Source of the DNA: Bacteroidetes bacterium 47-18
GTDB taxonomy: Bacteria; Bacteroidota; Bacteroidia; Chitinophagales; Chitinophagaceae
DNA length: 64,000 nucleotides
Direction: 5' to 3'
Assembly: GCA_001897155.1 (NCBI GenBank)
Contig: MKSF01000006.1
Coordinates: 1-64,000, forward strand
Shown in pieces: positions 9,536-16,914 of the stretch (the first letter of the stretch is position 1; the number at the start of each line of letters is the position of its first letter). The notes under the pieces are model-generated. The model did no database searches. It was not told the origin of the DNA and saw nothing but the letters and a program-made list of their open reading frames with translations. The position numbers were made by a program, and so were the translations under genes.

Positions 9536-9553
9536 CGGAAAAATAAATAATTT

Positions 9554-9934
9554 ATGAAAAAAGTTATCCTTCCCCTGTTGGTTGCTTCCCTGGCAATCGT
9601 TTCCTGTGGCAATAATGAAACCAGCGAAACTGTAAAAGTTGAGCAAACTACTACTCCAGAAGAAACAACTGAAACTAAAGTTACCGTAACTTCTGAAGTT
9701 CCTAACTTCTCTACTCCGGAAGCGCAGCAGTTCGCAAAAGAATACACTGCTTTCGTTGATGAGATGATCGCTGCTTCCAAAGCCGGCGACGCTGCTAAAG
9801 TTCAGGAACTGACCGGCAGAATGCAGGAGTGGTCTACAAAAGCAACTGAAGTAGCTGCTAAAATGACTGCTGAAGATGCTAAATTATGGGCTGAATATGC
9901 TTCTAAATTACAGGAAAGACTGTTAGCAAAATAA
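9554..9934 (+). CDS. Small putative lipoprotein, function unknown
   Basis: The 126-residue product has a lipoprotein signal (MKKVILPLLVASLAIVSC, lipidated Cys18 expected), a Thr/Glu-rich linker (about 20-55) and a helical C-terminal part with Ala, Lys and Glu heptads (FAKEYTAFVDEMIAASKAGD and onward). It should sit on a membrane facing the periplasm. Codon use is strongly biased towards a few frequent codons (GCT, GAA, AAA, ACT), and the promoter is close to consensus, both suggesting high expression. No family name is recognised. It is monocistronic, closed by a two-way terminator. Confidence 0.85.
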   Translation: MKKVILPLLVASLAIVSCGNNETSETVKVEQTTTPEETTETKVTVTSEVPNFSTPEAQQFAKEYTAFVDEMIAASKAGDAAKVQELTGRMQEWSTKATEVAAKMTAEDAKLWAEYASKLQERLLAK

Positions 9935-9952
9935 TTTGCTCCGACCTGAGAT

Positions 9953-9988
9953 AAAAAAGACGGCTTCTTCCGGAAGCTGTCTTTTTTT
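9953..9988. terminator. Bidirectional terminator between lipoprotein gene and convergent gene
   Basis: The stem GACGGCTTC/GAAGCTGTC (one G-T pair) has a 5-base loop, a T run on its right side and an A run on its left, so it can end transcripts from both directions. It lies between two convergent genes. Confidence 0.88.
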
Positions 9989-9992
9989 ATGC

Positions 9993-10562
9993 TTATGCTG
10001 TGCCCAGCGTGTTATTGATATAATCATTCACATAATGATAAAAGTGCTTGGGCTGATGGGTACGCCATTTATCGTATTGCAATACCCAGAAATATTTGGT
10101 AAGGCGAGCGTTTTTCATTTCCTCCAGGCAATGCTCCGGCATATTCACCAGCACCATATATCCGGCCTCCTCTTCAATATCCTCCTGCCACTCCTTATAG
10201 TAATCGTAATCGTCCGCATGGAAGTTCATGACATTTTCACATATCAGGATAAACTTGGATATCCCGTTGGAGATCATGCTGTCGATGACTTCCCGCTTCA
10301 GGTTCATAATATCATTCTCCACCGCGTCATTCCACTCTCCTATCAGCTCTATGATGGCATAATTCTTTTCGTAGTTCACAAATAATACCTTCAGGTACAG
10401 GGTCCTGGAGCCGAAATGGTCCCAGTTGGGATGTATCAGGTAATTATACACCTGGTTGGTATATTCAAAAGAAGGCTCCTCCACATCGTAGAAGGGGCTC
10501 AATTCATCTTCAGAGGATCTATAGTAATCTTCCCAGTTGTAATATGGCTCTAATTCGTACAT
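9993..10562 (-). CDS. Conserved hypothetical protein, acidic and Tyr-rich
   Basis: I do not recognise a named family. The 189-residue protein has no signal peptide or membrane segment. It begins with an acidic, tyrosine-rich stretch (MYELEPYYNWEDYYRSSEDE) and has a central alpha/beta-like core with LKVLFVNYEKNYAIIELIGEW, VIDSMISNGISKFILICEN and YMVLVNMPEHCLEEM, which is reminiscent of a STAS/SpoIIAA-like fold (weak inference from strand and helix pattern only). It is transcribed towards the lipoprotein gene with a shared terminator, and is separated from the rhodanese gene by a hairpin. Confidence 0.75.
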   Translation of the reverse strand: MYELEPYYNWEDYYRSSEDELSPFYDVEEPSFEYTNQVYNYLIHPNWDHFGSRTLYLKVLFVNYEKNYAIIELIGEWNDAVENDIMNLKREVIDSMISNGISKFILICENVMNFHADDYDYYKEWQEDIEEEAGYMVLVNMPEHCLEEMKNARLTKYFWVLQYDKWRTHQPKHFYHYVNDYINNTLGTA

Positions 10563-10582
10563 AGCAGGTTCATAATAACAAT

Positions 10583-10612
10583 AAAGGTAAGACTTTTTTG
10601 AGTCTTACCTTT
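10583..10612 (-). terminator. Hairpin terminator after the rhodanese gene
   Basis: A perfect 12-bp stem AAAGGTAAGACT/AGTCTTACCTTT with a 6-base loop lies 27 bases past the end of the rhodanese gene and just before the next gene on the same strand. Read on the minus strand it ends in a T-rich arm. Confidence 0.75.
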
Positions 10613-10638
10613 TAACCCGTAAGGGATTAAATATTCTT

Positions 10639-10959
10639 TCAGGGCAGCCTGGTATCCGGGAAGTTTTGCAGCCATGCCAGGATGCCGCCCTCTACATTTA
10701 CGGTGTCCTTAAAGCCGGCAGATTCCAGCAGCATACAGGCCTGCATACTTCTTACGCCGCTTTTACAGTGCACGAAAACCTCCTGGTCTTTCCAGTCTTC
10801 TATGGCATCGGTCTCAAAATTTTTAAGCGCGCTCAGCGGTAATAATTTAGCATTGATATTGACCTCTTCATATTCGTTCGGCTCGCGTACATCCAGCACG
10901 TGAAGTGTTTCTCCCTTATCCAGTTTCGCTTTTAAATCAGCTACGGTTATCTGACGCAT
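10639..10959 (-). CDS. Single-domain rhodanese-like protein
   Basis: This 106-residue protein is one rhodanese domain. It carries LDVREPNEYEEVNI near residues 22-35 and the active loop HCKSGVRS with Cys65. Such proteins accept a sulfane sulfur from thiosulfate or a cysteine desulfurase and pass it on; the partner here is unknown. It is the last gene of a probable run accC-rpiB-tatC-rhodanese, 37 bases after tatC. No signal peptide is seen, so it should be cytoplasmic. Confidence 0.92.
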   Translation of the reverse strand: MRQITVADLKAKLDKGETLHVLDVREPNEYEEVNINAKLLPLSALKNFETDAIEDWKDQEVFVHCKSGVRSMQACMLLESAGFKDTVNVEGGILAWLQNFPDTRLP

Positions 10960-10996
10960 ACTTTTTAATGATTTTTAAATACAAATATAAGGAATA

Positions 10997-11863
10997 TTAC
11001 CAATCCAGCCTTTTCACTTCCTTTGTAGGCAGCCCGGCCCTTTTAGCCACCCTTACGCTGATCAGTATGCCTATCTCGTACAGGATCACAAGCGGCACCG
11101 CGATAAAGAAAAGGCTGAAGACATCCGGCGGTGAAATAAAGGCGGACAGCACTATGATGACCATAACGGCGTATTTCCTCTTGTCACGGAGAAAACGCGG
11201 CGTTATCAGCCCTATCCTTGACAGGAAATAGATCAGGATAGGCAGCTCAAATACAATGCCCAGGCCGAGTATGACATCAAAGAGGGTATCATAATAGTTG
11301 GCTATGGTGATGATGTTGTGAAATTTCTCGCTCAGGGTATATGTCGCGAAGAAGTTGACGGTGAAGGGTACAATAATATAATAGGCAAATAATACTCCCA
11401 GGAAGAAAAGCAGAGAGCTCCAGAATACGATGCCCCTGGCCAGTCGCAGCTCGTTGTTTTTCAGCGCCGGCTTTACAAAGCGCCATAGTTCCCAGAACAC
11501 GTAGGGGAAGGCTACGATAAAGCCTATCATCACCGAGGAGGACAGGGAGATCATAAACTGCCCGGCCAGTTGGGTATTCTGGAATTCCAGCCTGATCTCC
11601 TCCAGGCATAGTCCCGGGGTATTCAGCTTGGCAGCCCAGTAGCAGAGCACGCGGTAGGTAAGGAAATCCTTATTGGCAGGACCGATGATGATATTGTCAA
11701 ATATCCAGTCAATATTGCTGAAGACCACTATAGCGCAGACTATAATAGCTATAATGGAACGGAAGATATGCCATCTTAATTGTTCCAGGTGTTCCGTAAA
11801 AGGCATTTCGGCCCCGTTGGACCCGTTTCCCCTTTTGGACAGGAATCTGTCGAGTATGCTCAA
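10997..11863 (-). CDS. tatC: Sec-independent protein translocase TatC
   Basis: TatC is the receptor of the twin-arginine translocase, which exports folded proteins. The 288-residue protein begins with the family hallmark FTEHLEQLRWHIFRS (about 22-36) and has the usual six membrane segments, with FVAFPYVFWELWRFVKPAL and FELPILIYFLSRIGLITP recognisable, and VMVIIVLSAFISPPDVFS near the end. The frame opens with a TTG codon at 11863; the next in-frame ATG at 11806 would leave MPFTEHLEQL as N terminus, so the start is uncertain. tatA/B are not in this window. It lies 25 bases after rpiB. Confidence 0.95.
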   Translation of the reverse strand: MSILDRFLSKRGNGSNGAEMPFTEHLEQLRWHIFRSIIAIIVCAIVVFSNIDWIFDNIIIGPANKDFLTYRVLCYWAAKLNTPGLCLEEIRLEFQNTQLAGQFMISLSSSVMIGFIVAFPYVFWELWRFVKPALKNNELRLARGIVFWSSLLFFLGVLFAYYIIVPFTVNFFATYTLSEKFHNIITIANYYDTLFDVILGLGIVFELPILIYFLSRIGLITPRFLRDKRKYAVMVIIVLSAFISPPDVFSLFFIAVPLVILYEIGILISVRVAKRAGLPTKEVKRLDW

Positions 11864-11888
11864 AACTGATATGTTTTAAGGTCAATTA

Positions 11889-12335
11889 TTAAATTTTAGC
11901 AACTCTCTTTTCGTGCCGGCCGCCTTCAAAGGCTGTGGTGAGGAAAGCAGTGACCATGGCTTTGGCCGTTTCCACATCAACAAAACGCGCGGGAATGCAC
12001 AGCACGTTGGCATTGTTATGCTGCCTGGCCAGCGCCGCAAGCTCCGGGTTCCAGCACAGCGCTGCCCTTACATTCGCATGCTTATTGGCCGTCATGCATA
12101 CACCGTTGCCGCTGCCGCATATCAGGATCCCTGCCCCGGCAATGCCTTCACCCACATCCGTGGCTACGGGGTGCGCGAAATCAGGATAGTCCACCGATGC
12201 TTCTGAAAAAGGTCCTTTATCATCTATTTCCAGGCCCAGGGCTTCAATTACCGGCTTCAGTAATTCCTTGTATTCATATCCGGCGTGGTCGCCGCCGATG
12301 GCCAGTTTTTTCAGGGTATCAAATACTACAGACAT
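11889..12335 (-). CDS. rpiB: Ribose-5-phosphate isomerase B
   Basis: RpiB interconverts ribose 5-phosphate and ribulose 5-phosphate in the pentose phosphate pathway. The 148-residue protein shows AIGGDHAGYEYKELL at the start, DYPDFAHPVA, the active-site segment ICGSGNGVCMTANKH with the conserved first Cys, and RQHNNANVLCIPARF. Length and motifs fit the RpiB/LacAB family. It sits between accC and tatC in the same direction. Confidence 0.95.
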   Translation of the reverse strand: MSVVFDTLKKLAIGGDHAGYEYKELLKPVIEALGLEIDDKGPFSEASVDYPDFAHPVATDVGEGIAGAGILICGSGNGVCMTANKHANVRAALCWNPELAALARQHNNANVLCIPARFVDVETAKAMVTAFLTTAFEGGRHEKRVAKI

Positions 12336-12383
12336 GTGCGTTCTTGGATATTAGTTTATAACAAAATTATCTGAAATAAAAAT

Positions 12384-12411
12384 GTGAATGGCATTCTCCG
12401 GCGCCATTCAC
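12384..12411 (-). terminator. Hairpin between accC and rpiB
   Basis: A 9-bp stem GTGAATGGC/GCCATTCAC with a 10-base loop is followed, on the minus strand, by ATTTTTATTT, just past the accC stop. It may end part of the accC transcript and so lower expression of the downstream genes. Confidence 0.65.
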
Positions 12412-12417
12412 GGCATC

Positions 12418-13896
12418 TTAATTTTTCCTGTTCAGCTTCCAGTTGCTGATGCCGGCATTTACCGGCTGCTTCAGCTCATTCCTGCCGTTTTCCCATATCT
12501 GCGTGGCAAAGGCCGAGGCTATGGCGTTGTAATCGCTGTTGCTGACCGTAAGGTATTCCGGCTTAAAGTATTTTTCAATGAATTTCGTATCGAATTTCCC
12601 TTCCCTGAAAGCCGGCTGCTGAACGGCCCATTTACCGAATTGCAGCGTGGTCTTGATACCTTTTATCTTATATTCATCCACCGCCCTGCACAGCCTGGCG
12701 ATAGCCTCATCACGGGTTTGTCCCCAGACCACCAGCTTGGCTATCATCGGGTCGTAGAAGATAGGTATCTCCAATCCCTGCTCATACCCGTCATCCACAC
12801 GTACGCCGGGGCCCTGGGGGCGTATATATACATCCAGGCTCCCGGTATCCGGCACGAAGTTCTCCATCGGGTCTTCCGCGCATACACGCAGCTCTATGCT
12901 GTGACCGTTGATCTTCAGGTCGTCCTGCGAGAAAGACAGCTTCTCCCCCCTGGCTACACGTATCTGCTCCTTTACAAGGTCCACACCTGTGATGTATTCC
13001 GTTACACAGTGCTCCACCTGCAGCCGGGTATTCATTTCCAGGAAGTAAAAGTTCAGGTCATCATCCACCAGGAATTCTATGGTACCGGCCCCGTAATATT
13101 TACAGGCCCGTGCCACATCTACCGCGCATCTGCCCATCGCTTCCCTGATACCGGGCGTCAGGCAGGAAGATGGCGCCTCCTCTATCAGCTTCTGGTGACG
13201 GCGCTGTATGGAGCATTCCCTCTCAAACAGGTACACGTAATTGCCGTGCTGGTCACCCAGTACCTGTATCTCGATATGCTTGGGAGAGGCCACAAATTTT
13301 TCTATAAAGACATCATCATTGCCAAAGGCGCTGAGCGCTTCACTTTTGGCCATCCGCATCTGCTCTTCCAGCTCGTCCATGGCATTCACCGTACGCATCC
13401 CCTTGCCGCCGCCGCCGGCAGAAGCCTTGATCAGGATAGGGAATCCTACTCTTTCTGCGATCTCCCTGGCTTCTTCCAGGTCAAGGATAGGCTTGTCCGT
13501 ACCGGGCACCATAGGCACATCGAACTGCTGTGCCGCCTGCTTGGCCGCTATTTTACTGCCCATCATATTAATGGAATAATGGGAAGGTCCTATGAATGTC
13601 AGGCCGGCATCCGTCACGGCTTTGGAAAAGTCTGCATTCTCGCTCAGGAAGCCGTAGCCCGGGTGGATAGCATCCGCACCGTATTTTTTAGCTACTTCAA
13701 TGATATGGTCGCCTCTCAGGTAGGACTGGGCAGACAGCGCCGGACCGATACAAACGGCCTCATCGGCATACCTGACAAAAGGCATATTCCTGTCTGCTTC
13801 GGAGTATACTGCTAAGGTCCTGATACCCATTTCTTTTGCGGAACGCATGATGCGCAGGGCAATTTCTCCCCTGTTGGCGACTAGTATTTTATTCAT
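12418..13896 (-). CDS. accC: Biotin carboxylase (acetyl-CoA carboxylase subunit)
   Basis: This subunit carboxylates biotin on its carrier protein with ATP and bicarbonate. The 492-residue protein begins MNKILVANRGEIALRIMRS, has the ATP-grasp glycine loop KASAGGGGKGMR, FIEKFVASPKHIEIQVLGD, and the catalytic EMNTRLQVEHCVTE, with the biotin carboxylase C domain SIELRVCAEDP. It is about 45 residues longer than typical AccC at the C terminus. The ATG at 13896 is used; a TTG two codons earlier is unlikely. No accB or carboxyltransferase gene adjoins, so whether it serves acetyl- or propionyl-CoA carboxylase is open. Confidence 0.92.
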   Translation of the reverse strand: MNKILVANRGEIALRIMRSAKEMGIRTLAVYSEADRNMPFVRYADEAVCIGPALSAQSYLRGDHIIEVAKKYGADAIHPGYGFLSENADFSKAVTDAGLTFIGPSHYSINMMGSKIAAKQAAQQFDVPMVPGTDKPILDLEEAREIAERVGFPILIKASAGGGGKGMRTVNAMDELEEQMRMAKSEALSAFGNDDVFIEKFVASPKHIEIQVLGDQHGNYVYLFERECSIQRRHQKLIEEAPSSCLTPGIREAMGRCAVDVARACKYYGAGTIEFLVDDDLNFYFLEMNTRLQVEHCVTEYITGVDLVKEQIRVARGEKLSFSQDDLKINGHSIELRVCAEDPMENFVPDTGSLDVYIRPQGPGVRVDDGYEQGLEIPIFYDPMIAKLVVWGQTRDEAIARLCRAVDEYKIKGIKTTLQFGKWAVQQPAFREGKFDTKFIEKYFKPEYLTVSNSDYNAIASAFATQIWENGRNELKQPVNAGISNWKLNRKN

Positions 13897-14221
13897 TGAC
13901 AATTATATAAAGATTGTATCCTGATTTTTTCGAGAGTGCAATTTAAACAATATCAGATAAACTTTATCCTACTTTATTCATTTTAGTTAAAATCGGAGGC
14001 TGCGGAGACATCCTTTTTATCACCTATGGTCATAATGCCCGCGATCGGACTTCCCTGCTGCGCCATACGCGCACTGGTAAGCGTATATTATATAAAACGA
14101 TGAGATAAAGACAGCATTCCATGGCCGCGCAGAGCGGCCGCTTCTCGGCACCCCTGTCCTAAAACGGGGTCTGCTCTATTGGCTTCATATCCTTATCTTT
14201 ACAGTAAAAACGAGTATTCAC
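13897..14221. other. Divergent intergenic region, no gene seen
   Basis: This 325-base region separates accC (minus) from the GldL-like gene (plus) and should hold promoters for both. A near-consensus -7 element TATCTTTA at 14194-14201 faces the plus-strand gene. A 6-bp GGCCGC/GCGGCC stem lies at 14123-14139. No open frame of note and no RNA gene are recognised. Confidence 0.5.
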
Positions 14222-14419
14222 ATGAGAATAAAGCACGGCATTATCCTGATAGCGCTTGGTATCATACTGGTGCTGTTCGGGGCGCTTTTTAAGCTGCAGC
14301 ACTGGCCCGGTGCCAACTGGCTGCTGACCGTCGGCACTTTTATGAAAGTGGCCGGGGTGCTGGTACTGATCATCAGAATGCTCAGGAATCCCGGCAATAA
14401 GGCTTTTTTAAATTCCTGA
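14222..14419 (+). CDS. Small membrane protein resembling the GldL membrane domain
   Basis: The 65-residue product is almost all two membrane helices (about 5-22 and 33-53) joined by LFKLQHWPGANWLLT. That linker closely resembles the conserved segment of GldL (ALFK-x-QHWPGA), the inner-membrane motor protein of the type IX secretion and gliding machinery, but the long cytoplasmic part of GldL is absent. It may be a free-standing relative of the GldL membrane anchor; its role is unknown. A CLC channel gene follows 42 bases downstream in the same direction. Confidence 0.8.
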   Translation: MRIKHGIILIALGIILVLFGALFKLQHWPGANWLLTVGTFMKVAGVLVLIIRMLRNPGNKAFLNS

Positions 14420-14461
14420 CCTGATTACTGTTACCATTCTATACTATCTTTGGAGCATATT

Positions 14462-16279
14462 ATGGATAGAATAAAGAAGAGGTATAAGATCTTTATTGCC
14501 ATCAATAAAGGCGTTCATTTACTGGAAGGTGTTTTCGGCATGCTGCAATCCGTCCTGTCGGCAAGGCAGTTCCTGTATCTTTCCTCAGTCCTGGTGGCTA
14601 TCTCCTCCGGGCTGGCGGTGATAGTGCTCAAGACCTTTGCGCATAAGGTATTCGAGTTCACCACGTATGTGAATGCGCTTATCAAGCTGCCTTACATCAA
14701 CAGCATCCTGCCTGTCGCGGGCATCCTGCTTACAGTGCTGGTCGTGAGAAAATTCCTGGGCGGTAAGATAGAAAAGGGCACTTCACAGGTAATGATAGCG
14801 GTAGCCCGGCATTCCGGGTTTATGCCCAAAAAGCAGATGTATGCGCAGATCGTCACCAGCTCGCTCACGGTAGGTATGGGTGGGTCGGCGGGACTGGAAT
14901 CGCCTATTGCCATAACAGGCGCCGCCTTCGGCTCCAATTATGCCAAAAGCTTTCACTTAAATTACAAGCAAAGGACCTTGCTGCTGGCCTGCGGCGTAGC
15001 GGCGGGGATCGCTACCGCCTTTAACGCGCCCATTGCCGGTGTGCTGTTCGCTATCGAGGTGGTGCTGGCGGATATGAGCGTTTCCGCATTCATACCCCTG
15101 ATCATATCATCAGCCACAGGCGCGCTGATGGCCAATGTATTCATGCAGGAGAACATCCTGCTCCATTTCCGGGAAGAGCTGACCTTTGATTTTTTCAATA
15201 CCCCTTATTACATCCTGCTGGGCGTGCTGGCCGGCTTTATTTCCGTTTACCATGCGCGGCTGTTCCGGAAAACCGAACATATGATCGGCTCCTATGCTTC
15301 CGGCGTGTACAAAAGGGCCCTTACCGGGGCTGCTATGCTTGCCGTGCTGATCTTTATATTCCCCTCACTTTTTGGCGAAGGCTATGAGAGCATCAAGCAT
15401 TTATCGCTGAACCAGGCAGAGCATATACTGGACAATTCCCTGGCGGCGCCGTTGCAGTCCAATACCTGGATCGTGCTGGTCTTCGTTGCGGTAACGATGC
15501 TGGTCAAAGCTGTGGCTACAGGTCTTACCTTAGGCAGCGGTGGCAATGGTGGCAATTTTGCGCCTTCCCTGTTTGTAGGATCGTACCTGGGATTTATCGT
15601 TGCCAAGCTGGTAGCGCTTACCGGGCTGAAGGACCTCCCGGTCAATAATTTTACGGTAGTGGGCATGGCCGCGGTCTTAAGCGGGCTGTTCCATGCGCCG
15701 CTGACGGCCGTTTTCCTGATCGCGGAGATCACGGGCGGCTACGGGCTGATCGTTCCATTGATGATCGTAGCCTCTATCAGCTATGCCATATCCAGGCGAT
15801 ATGACACCTACTCCATGGACATTTCCGCCATCGCCGACAAGGGGCTGGTATTCACTTCTGATAAGGACAGGAATATCTTAAATAAGATCAATCTCTGGAT
15901 GATCTGTAAGAAGGATGTGGAGATACTGTCGCCGGAAGCGTCGTGGGAAGAGGCCAGGCAGGTATTCGCCACCACGGCCCAGGAGTTCATCCCGGTGGTC
16001 ACGGCACAGCATAAGATAACCGGGATCATCAGGTTTGACACGATACGGCCGTACCTGCTGCATCCTGAAAGCATACAATCCCTGCCGTTCAGCAGTATGA
16101 TCACGGAGGCCCCGTCAGCCTCGCTCTATGATCATGCGGATAAAGTAATGAAGATGATGGATGAGCAGCATATCAGCTATATCCTCCTGACCAAGAACAA
16201 TGAATATGCCGGCTATGTGACCAAGGCATCCTTACTGGAGGCCTATCGCTATAATCTAAAAAATCTCCGTATTGAATAG
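14462..16279 (+). CDS. CLC family chloride channel or Cl-/H+ antiporter with CBS domains
   Basis: The 605-residue protein has the CLC core of about 10 membrane helices (residues 35-445). The signature loops are GMGGSAGLESPIA, whose Glu corresponds to the gating glutamate, FNAPIAGVLFAIEV, and GSGGNGGNFAPSLFVG, followed by a cytoplasmic tail with two CBS-like segments (about 475-605), which usually sense nucleotides. It moves chloride or a similar anion across the inner membrane; channel versus antiporter cannot be told by eye. Start: the ATG at 14462 follows a GGAG at the right distance; a TTG four codons earlier overlaps that site and is unlikely. Confidence 0.92.
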   Translation: MDRIKKRYKIFIAINKGVHLLEGVFGMLQSVLSARQFLYLSSVLVAISSGLAVIVLKTFAHKVFEFTTYVNALIKLPYINSILPVAGILLTVLVVRKFLGGKIEKGTSQVMIAVARHSGFMPKKQMYAQIVTSSLTVGMGGSAGLESPIAITGAAFGSNYAKSFHLNYKQRTLLLACGVAAGIATAFNAPIAGVLFAIEVVLADMSVSAFIPLIISSATGALMANVFMQENILLHFREELTFDFFNTPYYILLGVLAGFISVYHARLFRKTEHMIGSYASGVYKRALTGAAMLAVLIFIFPSLFGEGYESIKHLSLNQAEHILDNSLAAPLQSNTWIVLVFVAVTMLVKAVATGLTLGSGGNGGNFAPSLFVGSYLGFIVAKLVALTGLKDLPVNNFTVVGMAAVLSGLFHAPLTAVFLIAEITGGYGLIVPLMIVASISYAISRRYDTYSMDISAIADKGLVFTSDKDRNILNKINLWMICKKDVEILSPEASWEEARQVFATTAQEFIPVVTAQHKITGIIRFDTIRPYLLHPESIQSLPFSSMITEAPSASLYDHADKVMKMMDEQHISYILLTKNNEYAGYVTKASLLEAYRYNLKNLRIE

Positions 16280-16286
16280 CATCAAC

Positions 16287-16907
16287 TGACTAACAAAGCT
16301 ATTATAAGCTACAAATTATTAAGAGATGCCTCACATCCGTCCGGAATGACCACACGATACAGTACATTTCACTCCGTTGTTGGTGCTCTTCACCAACAGC
16401 GGCTATAAGGCTTTATCAGGCGGCTCCCCCCGCAGCCTTTACGGAATAAAATAAACCGACGCTGTCTATATAAGCAACAAAACCAAAAGTGCAGCATACA
16501 CAAGATAAGCTGCAAGCATAAGAGATGCCTCATATCCGTCCGGAATGACCACGCGATACAGTACATTTCACTCCGTTGTTGGTGGTCTTCAGCAACAGTC
16601 CTATAAGGCTTTATCAGGCGGCTCCACTCCGCCGCCTTTACAGAATAAAATAAATTGACGCTGTCTATATAGGCAATACAACCAAAAATGCAGCATACAC
16701 AAGATAAGCTGCAAGCATAAGAGATGCCTCATATCCGTCCGGAATGACCACGTGATACAGTACATTTCACTCCGTTGTTGGTGTTCTTCACCAACAACAC
16801 TATAAAGCTTGTTCCTTTATAAGCTAAAGAGGGCCTGGCCCGCAGAGGGGCACTGCTCAGCGAAACGTATCCGTAATAAAAGATTGTTGCCTTTAAGCAG
16901 ATAGTCA
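16287..16907 (+). repeat. MITE-like element with tandem 199-bp triplication
   Basis: This fills most of the 635-base gap 16280-16914, in which no coding frame is credible. A TGACTAAC end at 16287-16294 and a GATAGTCA end at 16900-16907 bound it. Between them an AAGAGATGCCTCA..TCCGTCCGGAATGACC block starts at 16321, 16520 and 16719, an exact 199-base period; the third unit breaks off near 16810. The unit also holds short hairpins such as TTGTTGGTG..CACCAACA. The flanks (ATTATAAGCTACAAATTATT and CACTGCTCAGCGAAACGTATC) match the copies at 1556 and 53586. Confidence 0.85.
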
Positions 16908-16914
16908 CTTCATA

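Noticed and set aside
12388-13815. Long open frame of 475 codons on the plus strand
   Set aside because: It lies entirely antisense to accC, whose motifs are unmistakable; the translation shows no recognisable domain.
14123-14139. GGCCGC/GCGGCC stem as a terminator of accC or a regulator site
   Set aside because: It lies upstream, not downstream, of accC, is only 6 bp and has no T run.
16287-16907. Attachment sites or integron-like array linked to the neighbouring 'recombinase'
   Set aside because: The neighbour is a membrane protein without recombinase motifs, and the repeat also occurs at two sites without any such gene.
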